A stretch of DNA of 64,000 nt from Triatoma infestans (lineage: Eukaryota; Arthropoda; Insecta; Hemiptera; Reduviidae). Location of the stretch: the NCBI GenBank assembly GCA_011037195.1, contig JAAEAF010004359.1, forward strand, positions 1 to 64,000, read 5' to 3'. The notes beneath the pieces were generated by a model, which did no database searches, was not told the DNA's origin, and worked only from the letters and a program-made list of their open reading frames with translations. Of this stretch, positions 22,601 through 33,364 are shown one piece after another (within the stretch, counting starts at the first letter, position 1; each line of letters opens with the position of its first letter). A program made the translations under genes and the position numbers.

Positions 22601-25600
22601 GCTGCCTTATCGGCTTCCTCGTTTCCCGATACTCCTATATGTACAGGGACCCACTAAAAACTGAAAGATGAAGACGTTTCCATTAATTTTATAATTTCAT
22701 ACACTAGTTAGTTTCCCCAAGTACCCTTTCTCTAATAACACACAGCTGGCTCTAGAGTCCGTAAACACTACACTGTTGTTCGCTTTTATATTTTGCGCAT
22801 ACTTAATTGCAGTGAGAATGGCCAGAAGTTCGGCACTAGTTATGGACATTGAGGTGTTAACTGGGCCACTAACTGAGAAGTGTCTTTGCGGGTCATAAAT
22901 ACCGATTCCTGTGGAATTATTTTTTTTGGAGGCATCTGTATATATATTATAATGATCTCTATAATTTTCATTAATCATAGAGAGGGTTTCAATTTGAAGA
23001 ATTCTGTTAGGGATATCGTGTTTGGACTTGGTTATATTATTTACCGCGGAGGTAGCTCTGATTTCAAGCAGTTGTGCAGGAAAGGGAATCTGATACGCTG
23101 GGTGTCCATTAGTTATTTAGCAGTTATCAAACAAATTTCTTGAGTTGTTTAAGCAGTTGTAGAACACCCATCTATTCACATCCACATTTGGTGAAGAATT
23201 GTTTTTCACTATATTGTGTAGAGGATGAGTGCGATTGGATAAAATTTTTATTAAACGTTTTGTGCACAGCCATCTTCTTCTTAGTGCTAGAGGAGGTTCT
23301 CTAGCTTCGACTAACAGTGCATTAATAGGTGTAGATTTCAGAGCCTTTGCGATTATATTCTACAACCAAAATGTCAGATGAAAAAATTGTTAGTTTCGCG
23401 ATCTTCTGAAATATTATTGGGGAAAAATAAAGAGTACGCGCAAAGGTATAAGGTAACCGGAAATTAAAGAAGAGGGTGCGTCGTAATATGGCAGCCTTGA
23501 GGAATTGCTCGAATATGCGAATCAATACCCTTTCATGCAACGCCATCATGACCGGCCACGAATTTACTGTAAAATCCAAAGAATTGCCGATTTTTATGAA
23601 AGAATAAGCGATGAAAAGTAGATATTTTGGACAATAGGAATGCCTATTAAAAAAATGAAGAAAAATGTCGTTAATTTCACTTCAATATTTCGGATTTTCT
23701 TATTAATTTCGAATAAATAAGAGAGTTCAAATGCTGATAAAACTTAAAAGCTATTTTAAAACTATGAGGGACTGGAAAATCAGGTAAAACATCATTAAAA
23801 CAAAACAATTTTCCAGTTTATCTATAAAAAAATCGATAAAAAATATTTCTTTTTTATTCAAAATGACTTCCTCGGCTTAACCGGTACAAGCGCAGTCGCT
23901 GCCAACAGATGAAGTTGCTAATCGTATCATGTCTGCCGGAATTGCTAAGCAGGTTTGGGATTAAATCTTCTCTAAGTGCTTCTGGAGTTGTTGGTTCCTG
24001 ACATAAATTTTTTCTTTGAGATATCCCCAAAGAAAAAAAATTTAAGAGGGGTTAAATTTGACGATCTGGAAGGCCAGGGTACCGGTCCCTGTCTCCCGAT
24101 CCAGCGGCTACTGAACATTTCATTATCTTTTCTCCTCGCCAGATTAGAAAAGAGAAAATTCGAAGCAAGCGAAAGCAGTAGGTACGGGAAGGCCCAATTA
24201 GAAGCGGGAAGAAAGTCCATGCTTTGCATTTGATGGAACTTGGAAGATGTTTTCTATTTTGTACTTATTTCAGACGATAGAGCTATTGATTCTGAACTTC
24301 ACATTGAACAGTTGGTTTAGAGTTGATGAAGTCTTAATAGTAAGGTACCCCTTTTTAATTACCCAAAATATAGCTATTTTGAAACATGATAATGCACCTT
24401 TTCAACGTTCACGTTTGACTCATAGTTTGAGAAAGTAAGCGTTTTGCTTCACCCTGCCCAGATACTGCGCCCACTGATTACGGGTCATTTCCGGTCTATG
24501 GCTCATTTTCTCAATAGACAGTTCTTTGAGAATTATGAAGCAATGTTTGAGGAGTTTTTCGGCTCAAACCTAAAGGAGTGATATCGTCACCAAATTGAAA
24601 TGCTTGTTCAATATTGGGTAGCAAAATAAAGGTTTATATTTCGAAGTATTAGATTCGTGTTTTTTAATAAAAATGTTTTAATGCATAAAAACGTCTGGTT
24701 AACAACTTCATAAAACTGAACTTTTTGGGCATCCATTCTCGTTTATTTCAGGAGAATCACAAAGTTAATAAAAAATAAAATAACTATGTAATCTTTAGTT
24801 TAATCATGAAAAAAACTACAGAACAACATACTCAATTTAATGCAGACTTTTGACGTCATTTCTTGACGCAATTTATAATCTAATGACCCATTTTTATTTA
24901 ATTAAAAATATGAATTTTTTGTTTTTAGTATAGGAGAGAGAGAGAGGAAATGAAAGGGTTGGGGGGAGGGAGAGAGAGATTAATTACCTCTACAGTAGTA
25001 TTACATGCAAATTTTAGTTTTCTAAATTATCTGAAATTGGTTATCAATTTTTGACACCTTAACATTTCATTAATGCTATCGAAAACCAATGAACTCTCAC
25101 AAAGATACGCCAAGGAAGAGAATATACATTACTTTCTCTTACGGGGTACGAGGAAATATTGCATCAGATTATCGAAATGAATGCAAAAACAAAAAAATGG
25201 CCGAAAATGCAAACTTTATGCACCTTTAGGTAGCTCTAGGGAATCCAATAGGAAGGTTTTAATCCAAATCAGTTGACAGGTTAAAAAAATTAATCCTTTG
25301 CCGTAACAGGGCATGATTAGCAAAGGCAAAACACGAGGTGGCAGGAACCTAAATTGTTAAGTTCTAGCCTTTGTCACCAGGTCCTCTGCTGGTGATTAGT
25401 TGCCCATTCAATCTACTGCATCAACATTTCAATGCCAGTTGGGAATCTTGATATATTCATCCTCTTGGCTTGCCTTTACCAATCATGTGCTGTTCTAGCA
25501 AGGGTTTACTTTTTTTTAACCAGCCAACTGATTTTTTTTTTTTTGAATTTAAAGCGCATCAACAACTAATCTGCGCCCGAAGCCTTCCCGGAGCACTGCC

Positions 25601-28600
25601 GGCCGCCGGGACAGTGTTCTCTCGTTACAGACAACACTGCCCATTACCGGACAGTGAACTGTAGACGCTCATAAGAAGAGAAAAGTCTAAGAGTACCATG
25701 GCTGGATTCGAACCCTGGATCTCTGCATTGGTAGTCCAGCACAAGATTTTGATCAAAACCTTCCTACTGAATTCCCTATAGATACTTAAAAGGGACATTA
25801 AGCTTGCATTTTCTGTGATTTTTTTTATTTCTGCGATAATTAATGTTCACTTCAACACAACACGCATACACCCCATCAATACAGATCAGTCCGTTAAAAA
25901 CCATTTCTTCATAATCTCTAAGAAAAAACCACTTAACATGATTTCTAATGGAAAATTCATTTCGATAATCACCCAGACGTGAACGAGCTAGCCACTAGAT
26001 TATGGAGAAAAACCATTATCTATATTATGGTTTTTTTTTTAGTGCAGTTTTCCAGGCTTTTCTCCAAATGATTCTTAACAATTTTTATATTTTCTTACTT
26101 TTAAGTAAGAGGAAGTATTATTTTAAATTTATTACTTTCTCATACTGCTCATATACTGCGATCGTATCAAATTTACGAACTTAAGTATTCAGACAAAAAT
26201 ACATTTATATACGAGTATTATATATATATATCTCAAAAAAGAAAAGTCGCTGGAAGCTCCAAACTTGGTATTCCGTTTAGGTACTACCACCGCATTTGAC
26301 ACGAAGGTTTCGGTCAAAATCCATCGACTGGAAGTGCGATTTTTTTTTTCCAGTTTACGCAATGAATTTATAAATACCCATCACTTTTATTTCAAACATT
26401 TTTCTGGGAAGGAATAATGTTAAGCTTTATAACAGTGAAAATGAGGGAAGGGAATAGCTAAGTGGTGAGCGTACTGTACTCCCACGCGGAGTCCAGCTGT
26501 GCTATGCTTAGATTTTTTCTTCAGAAGCCTCTACAGTCCGGTGATGGACAGTTTTGTCTTAATCAAGAGAACACTGTCCGGCAATGCACCGAGAAGGCTC
26601 CGGGCGCCAATTGCCATAGATGTTGACGCACCTTAAATTTAAAAAAAAAAAAACATTGAAAATGTTTTATGGGAGGTTATTTGATAAAAATCATAATGAC
26701 ATCTTGCCGAATGAATGCCGAACATTTACGGAGACAGTCGAACCAGTAACCTAATTAACTATTATTATACTGTTTGTATTTGTGTATAACCAATTTCGTA
26801 TACAAAATGTGTGTTTAGTATAAACTTGACTAACTTGTGAAAATACAATAAAGTATTGTTAAAATTAATTCGGCGCGTCAACATCTCATAGGTCATTGGC
26901 GCCCGGAATCTTCTCAGTGCATTGCCGGTCTCTCCGGACAGTGTTCTCTCGTTACAGACAACACTGTCCATCACCGAACAGTGAGCTGTAGAGGTTCCTA
27001 GAAAGAAAAACAATCTAAGGGCAGCACAGCTGGATTCGAAACCGGGTCCTCCTCATAGGAGTCCAGTACGCTAACCACTTAGCTATTCCCTTCCCTATTA
27101 TCCCTACTTAATATTAAATATACATTAGAAGTATTGTTAGATTTCCATATTGGATGAAAATCGGTTAACCGGAAGGCGAATTTACAGAATAGGTTTTAGA
27201 CATTTTTTTTTTGAGATTTTCTCGACAACGATTTGCTTAAAATTTTGGAATATTGTAGATAGATCAAAACGAATCATTTTTTGAACCTTTTTCGGAAAGG
27301 CTGATTTTTGGGCGATTCTGGGGAATCTATCAGTTAGGTTTAAAATTTAAACTGTCGCTGCAATCTTACTGGTTAAAATTGAGGGCGCTGCATAGTTTAC
27401 TTAGCCATACATGATAACCTCTACCATCATTTCCATGGCAATCCCTACTTAAACGTTTGTGAACATTATTTTTGTCCATTAAATTGTATTAATTATTGCA
27501 GTAAGTGCCATTAATTGCACTAGTCGTATAGTGTTCACCCCCAGATTAATAGAATTTAAATTTTTCTTTTTCTTTTTTTTCTAAGTAGCGTTTAATAAAC
27601 TTATTTTATTGCATTCAAGAGGAAATGTACCTTTATATAAGATGGAGTTGAAATTAGGAATACCAAGGATAGAAGCCACTGGAAGTTATGATGTCAACGG
27701 AAATGTATTATTATTTCCAGTAAGGAGTCAAGGTGATTTCTGGGCTATGTTCTGTAAGTAAACGATTTAGTGAGGTATTATCATTTTTATTATTATTTAT
27801 TTATTTATTATCATCATCTCGGTATATAATGTAGAACAACTTGTAAAATATTGAGAAAAAAAATTTCCACAGCTAATATAACTGGAATCGGTAAGATTAG
27901 TGGGAAAGAAGTGATCAAGAATGGAATAGCATATATGAAGACAGAAAGATTATCTGTGGACTTCAAACTTTATCGTTCTAGATTTAGGATAAGAGATCAT
28001 CTAAATGGAAACAACATTATTGGTTAGTACAAAAAATTTTTAGCTGAACAAAGAAATGTACAATAAATCAATAGCATTAATAAAGTAGTAATAGAGATTC
28101 CGCTATGTGGGTAGTTTTGAGGCCTTAGCAGTCTGAAACAACTCTCTTCTCTAAGAACCTAGGTGAAATTGGGCGTAGAATAATTTAAGAGCATATAATT
28201 CTGAAGAAATTATCCCCTTTTATTAATTTGGCCACCTGTTGATGCCAAATAAACCCTGGCCTCATTCTGTATCAACTATTACTCTAATTTCTATTGTCTC
28301 TAGTGTATTAATGATTCCAATGAAAGTAGATTCACCGATTAGAATAGAGAACTGTGCTGAGAATTTTTTTCAGTCAAGTTTACATTGTAGTGGAATCGTT
28401 TATCGGATGATCTGATCCCACCGTGATACCACCAGATGTAGTGGAATCGTTTATTGTGATTCCTGAGGTATGTAGTAGATGTCTTGAAGAGGGCGGAAGT
28501 TAGTTTAGAGATTTTTGGAAGTTAGTGCTCGAAGTATTAACACGGAAATTATAAAAATAGACTGTATTTGAACAATAATTTAAACGTGAGTAATGGTAAC

Positions 28601-31600
28601 TATTAACAAGAAATACTTAGAAATAAATAGGAGATAAATAACTAATAATTTAGAATGATTAAAATAAATGAACTAAGATGCACAACTAAGGAAATAAGTA
28701 TAAATAAAACCTGTATAGGGACGCGGAAACTGCTGCTCGTATAATAATCTTGAAGACGTACTGAAGTATAATCATATAATCATCCCCTCTTCCAATGGGG
28801 CGAAGTTTATATATTAGTGTTAGCAACACTCACACCAAGACATCTGTCCTTGTGTGCGACCTTGTGCGACCTTGGTTATTTCGGTGACCAGTGATTTAGG
28901 TCAGTGGCCAGCCTTAGCGGTTGCTTGCTTTGATGTAAAGTATTGACCCTTGGTTTTGTTTGTTTGGCCGCGGCCTTGTCTTGAAGACAGCAGCCGGCTA
29001 GGCTACTAGTTATAAATTATTCTTTCTTTGTTATGTGATTTGAAGGTTTGACATTGCTATGACCCTGCCATGTCATTACAACATTAAAAAGTGGAATAAA
29101 CGTTATTTTTTGATAAGTTTATTAATAAATACAAAGAACAGAAAGCTAATATTTTATATTATAGATACTTAAATACACAAAACAAAAAACACGCAACTTC
29201 GACTTTTGTCTTCTAAACTTTCTTGCCTGGTTCGCTACTAACTGTGGCTCCTAAAAAGAATTCTTCAAAATAAAGCCCATCATGGAGTAAGAAGCTCTTC
29301 GATCCCACCTTTCAATGCTTGGCGCAAAAAAGATGGTGTCTAAGGACAGTGCAAAGACTGGGCTACAACCAGAACTAGGGATTAATTTATTCAAATCCTA
29401 ACTCCTAGATTTCTTAGATCGCCTGACAACATTGTCTTCTTGTAACAAAGCTTGGTCAAACTTCAAGATGCTGGATGACTTTCCGTAAAACATAATGTAC
29501 GGTCTCGTATTGTGTAGAAACCAATTTCCAAATACTACCAACAGAGTACAGGGAGTTTTTGTCAACTGTTTCTGTTCTGGTTATCTAAAACGACAGTTAG
29601 CTCGGTTTTCTCAATATTTTTTGTAATATAAAATTAATAAAATGATGATTAATTTTCCATCTTAAGTGACAATGCATTTGATTAAATGAAAATCCCCCTT
29701 GTGTTTTAAAAAAGGGATTCAGTCTTCCCTATTTTAGAATCAATTCATATGCGATAAATAATACACACCAATTCGTGTGTATTGCATTTTATTGCATTCA
29801 AGTGGAAATATACCTTTATATAAGATGGAGTTGAAATTAGGAATACCAAGGATAGAAGGAAACTGGAAGCTACGATATCAATGGAAACGTGTTATTATTT
29901 CCAGTAAGGAGTCAAGGTGATTTCTGGGGGGTCTATGTTCTGTAAGTAAATCCCAAATCTTGTAAATGTTGCTGGCTTACAATTCTCTACGTATCCCTTA
30001 ATTTAAAATAACGATTTCTATGAATTTAGTTGAGAGAATGAAAACACTCAGAACGCATGTGTATTATGTTTGGTTTCTAGGCTTATTCATCCACCAAACT
30101 ATAGTTTGGCAGCAAATATTGTCTGATTCACTCTGTATTTTTTCGCTATTTCTCAGGCTATAATACCCGCAAAATCTCCATTTTTCCAATAATGTAAAAA
30201 ATAATTCTTATTTCTAAACTATTAATTTTAAAAAATTTCTATATAAAACTCATACATCTTTACCCGAACATTTTTGTACGAAGGTTGAACATTCAGGAAT
30301 AGTTATTGATTAGCAGATATATATATTCGTAGGACTTGGTTGCTGGAACTGTAATATTTGTTTACAATGTATTATAAAACAGGCAATTGTAACTGATAAC
30401 AGGCAACCTGTAATTGTAACTGATAAGGCAATAATTGTTTGATTATCAAATCTTGAATATTAATTTTTTTCTTTACTAATTTTATACAATTTATTTTTGT
30501 TTTATTATTATGATAACAACAGCAAAAATAAATTACGTCTAACACGTCAGGTTTTTGAAAAAAATATGCTTACAAAAATAAAGGTTTTTTTCATAAACTA
30601 AATAATAGATGTGATATTATAATTAATTACCACGTCTTTCTCGTCATCTTTCTACTGTATTCAGTTTAGGAACCTTCTGATAGCAATGACCAACAGTAAT
30701 CAGCAAGCATTTCACTATTCCACTTTCCTTGGTAACATGGAAATATCTTGATGAAACCGTTCTCAGTGTTCATCATAGGCTCGGGAGGAAAGAAGGTCAG
30801 ATGAGAAGAAATGGGTTATAAGAATAATTTTACAGACTAATGCTTGATAACTTTTCAAAGGCGTTCATTAACAATTTCTTCATAGCTTACAGATTTTTTT
30901 TTTTTTTTTTAGTCCTCACGCGTTGGTCTAGGTGGCTAGTGCACTCGGTCCCGTGAAGGCCAAGTCGGTGTTGACCCAGCATCGTGATAAAAAAATGGGA
31001 AGCTACAGTTAGTAGCGCCCTAGGTAGCGAAGGCCGGAACTAAACGGCGTGGGGATTGTGGCATGCTTACCACACGTCCCCCTCTTTAAATCGCCGTGTG
31101 GCAAGCCTTGGCCCTTCATGAGCCATAAGCTATTTTTTATTTTTTACAGATTTTTTTATTGCACAAAAAAAGTTCTGAATGATTGTCTTGAAAAGCATTC
31201 CAGCATTTTTTTACATCGGTTATGGTGTGAAACAATTCTAAAGCTGCTACTGGAATTGGAAATGCGTCCCGAATGTGATACTGGGTGAGTGGCAGAAAAC
31301 GAATTCGGATTTTCTTCCTATTTTTGCCAAAAAACCCGAAAAGTTTGGTATAGCAAAAGTAAACGGTATGTTATATTTGTTGTGGTGGTTGGTTCCGCAG
31401 AGCTGGAAAGCAATCTAGACATTTTCCGTGGTAGCCTGCTTCGTTTTGTGGTCATCGACCGGTTTCGGGCGTTCGCCCATCTTCAGGATGCGTTTTTCAG
31501 ACAGTGTGCCAACACAGACTCGTACAGAGACTTAGTTTCACACTAACTCTAGTTAGTGTACTAAGTCTCCTCATAATCCAGGCAATCTGTCTTAAGATGG

Positions 31601-33364
31601 ATGGGTGTTTCCTCCTCTGTCTCACAGACTTTACAAAATGGATCCGGCATGAGCCCCATTAAGTAGAGATGTCTCCTTAAACCCAGCATGTGTCCAAGAT
31701 TTGTCTTTTTTTTTTCTTTTTCTTTTTTTAATTTTAAAGCCGAAATAGGACTCTTATGCTTTTTCTATTTTAGGTTTAATATTTCTCCTATACTGCTCAA
31801 TTGTTAATTCAACACATATGTAATAAAAGCTGTTCAGATCATTTACAACTTAAGAGACAGTGTGTTAACCGTAAAACAATAAGTAAGATTATCATAAATT
31901 GATAAGAAATGTATGATAGAAGTGACGGGGGAGAGAGAGTTAAAGAGAATGGATTTAGGAATGAGATAAGAAATAAAGTAGATGATATGCTGAACATGTA
32001 TAATAAATAGAACACACAAACTGCAAGGAATTCTCATGTATACAGGAAATTAGATAGCTAGAGAATAATAAAGAGACAGACTGGCTGAATAAATAGAAAG
32101 TAAGTAGATAGGCTGCTGACTGGATCCACTGTTGTAAAACTGACCTGAACTGTTTTCCTGAGCGCTCTCTCAAATATGAATCGAACTCTCCCTTCCTAGT
32201 ATGTAACGTTTTTCCCTCTAAACTAGCTACTGCAACTAGTTATAAATGGGTTCGTATAGATAAAATACTCTAAACTTTAATAAAGAAAACACCAATTCAT
32301 TGTTATACACAATATATTACAAAATACACTTAATACACTTAACACACTTAATACAAAACACTTAATAATAATTAATTCACAAGTTTAAACCCCACACCGG
32401 TTCACTTTGTTCACTTTTCATATACTTTCCACAAACATACACTTCATTTGTAACTAGAAAACTCTGCAAAACTCTTTGCGGTCTCACTATTTATACCGGT
32501 TGAGAATCTTCTCGTCTCGAATCTTCTCAATCCTTCCAGAAATAACTAGAGCGCGTCGCCAGCGCTTCCTAGCGGCCACTAAGAGAACTTGACGTTCCTA
32601 CTTCCTCTCCTAGCTGGCACCACTGGCTGCGTTACACTGCTCCCTTCTAGCCCAGGTGGGGGGAGTAGCTAACCTTTTATTCATTTAATGTATACTTCTT
32701 CGCTCTTCGAATCGTATGAATCTTTAATGATTCGGATCTTATTACAAAATGTAATCTTTTTTTTCATTGTTATTATTATTATTATTTCTTATGTACCTAT
32801 CCGTTTGATTGCAAGTGAATGAATGAATTAATTAATTAAATGAATTTATTTAATATGATTGATTTAAAACAGAAAAAAAGCGTGGCTTAAAGGTGTTAGC
32901 ATAGAAAACTTGTTGAAACATGATCGGACCTGTTAAAAACTGGACAGGCTGAACAAGTTCACGTAAAAAAAGAAATAGCAATAAACAATAAATACAGTTT
33001 AAAGACAGAATTTATTTTTAAGAAAAAAATTATTAATACAAATTTCTTTCAAATGAAAAAAATGTTGAAATAATATTCAGACTCAACATACAAAAAAATA
33101 AGAGAAAGTAATATATATATATTGTGAGAAAACGATCATTTATCGTTGTTTTTTTTTTTTGGACCAATGTTTATTAATCATATTATTTATTATATTCTAG
33201 GTGAAGCAATGAATCAATTTTTAAATCAAAACGCTGCCGAAATAATTGAAGAAATGAAACCAGCCGCTGCAGCAGCATTAGCTAAACACTTTAAAGCATT
33301 TTTAAATGGTGCTTTCCTACAAGTACCAATACCAGTTTGGTTGAAAGATACTTGTGGAACATAA
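19616..33364 (+). CDS. Takeout / juvenile hormone-binding protein-like secreted lipid carrier (five coding exons, first exon not found)
   Basis: Exons are 19616-19708, 21456-21603, 27620-27753, 27873-28022 and 33201-33364 (stop TAA 33362-33364). All four introns have GT-AG ends and the phases join without a frameshift, giving about 229 residues of mature protein. The first exon read (AFIKSCDKC then a further Cys about eight residues on, ending LKPYLSKGIPE across the junction) is the N-terminal Cys-containing signature of the JHBP/takeout family. Later exons carry the family's central pattern (PLYKMELKLGIPRIEATGSY) and the C-terminal amphipathic stretch with VPIPVWL. Family members are secreted TULIP-fold carriers of juvenile hormone or other hydrophobic ligands in haemolymph, antenna or fat body. 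Exon 1 should supply the start codon and about 20 residues of signal peptide, and must end with one base of a split codon. I did not find it; it may lie upstream of the window. The ligand cannot be predicted. Confidence 0.88.
19921..21398. mobile_element. 1.48-kb palindrome of two inverted Tc1/mariner-type transposon ends
   Basis: Arms of about 0.7 kb (19921-20632 and 20697-21398) are inverted copies around a ~64-base spacer. The outer ends are CCATTTAAACGGGCCA and its reverse complement TGGCCCGTTTAAATGG. Each arm encodes, outward to inward, the C-terminal part of a DDE transposase. On the plus strand the right arm reads LTPLELFFWGYLKEK, TPEALREDLIQTC and RLYRLSREGHIE (end near 20915). The E of PLE corresponds to the third catalytic acid; the first two lie in the missing N-terminal part. 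It nearly fills the intron between the first two readable JHBP exons and ends 57 bases before the exon at 21456. Confidence 0.88.
22110..23330 (-). mobile_element. Non-LTR retrotransposon fragment with RNase H (minus strand)
   Basis: The frame 22978-22697 reads HYNIYTDASKKNNSTGIG, ITSAELLAILTAIKYA and VVFTDSRASCVLL (RNase H D, E, D). It continues in other frames with WVPVHIGVSGNEEADKAARK (the H/D motif) and RLSTGHALVHRNLKN, then NSENCNNCYVLDTVEHRVM (zinc-knuckle tail), ending near 22130. Frameshifts make it a fossil. It lies in the JHBP intron 21604-27619. Confidence 0.85.
23645..24145 (-). mobile_element. Single-arm copy of the 19921-21398 transposon
   Basis: About 0.5 kb matches the left arm of the palindrome at roughly 90% by eye. 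The minus-strand frame reads SSRWIGRQGPVPWPSRSSN then LTPLKFFFFGDISKK, a transposase fragment holding 'WPSRSxNLTPL' ahead of the position of the third catalytic acid (here K instead of D/E). No inverted partner is present. Confidence 0.8.
24240..24650 (+). mobile_element. Mariner transposase C-terminal remnant
   Basis: Frames joined by shifts read ILKHDNAPFQRSRL (second catalytic D in HDNA), then SMAHFLNRQFFENYEAMFEE and YRHQIEMLVQYWV, the mariner C-terminus, with in-frame stops. Near the third Asp the sequence is degraded (LRPLITGHFRS). Confidence 0.75.
24925..25000 (+). repeat. GA-rich simple repeat
   Basis: Purine tract of GAGAGAGAGAG and GGGGGGAGGGAGAGAGAG type. Confidence 0.7.
25543..25745 (-). 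mobile_element. tRNA-derived SINE, family C
   Basis: The plus strand shows the complement of the family: AATTTAAAGCGCATCAAC tail, GTGTTCTCTCGTTACAGACA body, and GGATTCGAACCCTGG, the complement of a Pol III B box. It ends near the A-box side at GTAGTCCAGCAC, so the head is partly truncated. Confidence 0.65.
26095..26400 (-). repeat. HINE-like 3'-part fragment (minus)
   Basis: TAAGAGGAAGTATTA, ACTTGGTATTCCGTTTAGG, GACACGAAGGTTTCGG and CCATCGACTGGAAGTGCG are the reverse complement of the 3' module and terminus. Confidence 0.55.
26444..26653 (+). mobile_element. tRNA-derived SINE, family C
   Basis: The head GGGAAGGGAATAGCTAAGTG resembles an A box (TAGCTCAGTGG in other copies). The region around the B box is deleted (GCGGAGTCCAGCTG). 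The body has TGTCCGGTGATGGACAGT and an inverted AACACTGTCCGGCAATGCAC. It ends GTTGACGCACCTTAAATTT plus poly(A). Confidence 0.7.
26863..27095 (-). mobile_element. tRNA-derived SINE, family C, near complete (inverted to the previous copy)
   Basis: The minus strand reads GGGAAGGGAATAGCTAAGTG (A box), a B-box region (CCCGGTTTCGAATCCAGC), CTGCCCTTAGATTG and the body with the inverted TGTCCGG/CCGGACA pair. It ends TGACGCGCCGAATTAATTTT. It forms a head-out inverted pair with 26444-26653. Confidence 0.75.
28023..29100. other. JHBP intron segment, no gene recognised
   Basis: Contains a short direct repeat GTGGAATCGTTTAT (28391 and 28440) and a less AT-rich patch (28800-29010, e.g. GGCCGCGGCCTTGTCTTG). 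I see no coding family or terminal repeats, although the patch looks like an inserted repeat. Confidence 0.35.
29100..29640 (-). other. Possible transposon-derived segment, unclassified
   Basis: The minus strand has short open pieces (WKLVSTQYETVHYVLRKV and KFDQALLQEDNVVRR) broken by stops. They look like decayed coding sequence but I cannot name a family. Confidence 0.25.
29803..29941 (+). pseudogene. Duplicated, frameshifted copy of the third readable JHBP exon
   Basis: This stretch is a near copy of exon 27620-27753, about 2.2 kb downstream and inside the last intron. Both flanking splice sites are copied: the acceptor ending TTGCATTCAAG and the donor TCT|GTAAGTA. Relative to the functional exon it gained one base near the middle (GAAGGAAACTGG against GAAGCCACTGG) and four bases near the end (a G run), for 139 bases against 134. 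Used as an exon it would shift the frame and reach TGA. The intact copy is the one that joins in phase with its neighbours, so this is read as a dead tandem exon duplication rather than a mutually exclusive exon. Confidence 0.85.
30905..31125 (+). mobile_element. tRNA-derived SINE, family B, with B-box deletion
   Basis: ACGCGTTGGTCTAGGTGGC (A box side) is joined after GCACTCG directly to CCGTGAAGGCCAAGTCGG. The copy at 44922 has about 30 extra bases there with the B box. The bodies match (GGGAAGCTACAGTTAGTAGC; TGGCAAGCCTTGG). Confidence 0.75.
31380..31510 (-). repeat. Penelope-like terminus, family 2, with the best hammerhead-like core
   Basis: The minus strand from 31490 to 31451 reads CATC, CTGAAGA, T, GGGC-GAAC-GCCC, GAAA, CCGG, TC, GATG. 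In hammerhead terms this is a helix I of CATC/GATG, the CUGANGA box, helix II GGGC/GCCC, the GAAA box, a self-complementary helix III strand and a UC cleavage site. One extra base sits between the CUGANGA box and helix II. Single arm, no coding part. Confidence 0.6.
31547..31715 (-). mobile_element. Non-LTR retrotransposon tail fragment
   Basis: The minus strand encodes the same Cys/His tail as 17888-18073 (MPDPFCKVCETEEETPIHL by eye). Only this short piece remains. Confidence 0.65.
32202..32636 (-). mobile_element. LTR (probable solo or 3' LTR) of a Gypsy-type retrotransposon
   Basis: The 435-base unit begins TGTAACG and ends CGTTACA on either strand, so it has TG...CA ends with 7-base inverted repeats. 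On the minus strand a TATAAATAG box (32488-32496) is followed about 100 bases on by the transcribed AC/T-rich part. A purine-rich AGAAGGGAGCAG abuts its 5' end on that strand, as a polypurine tract would for a 3' LTR. No pol sequence is next to it and I see no target duplication. Confidence 0.55.
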
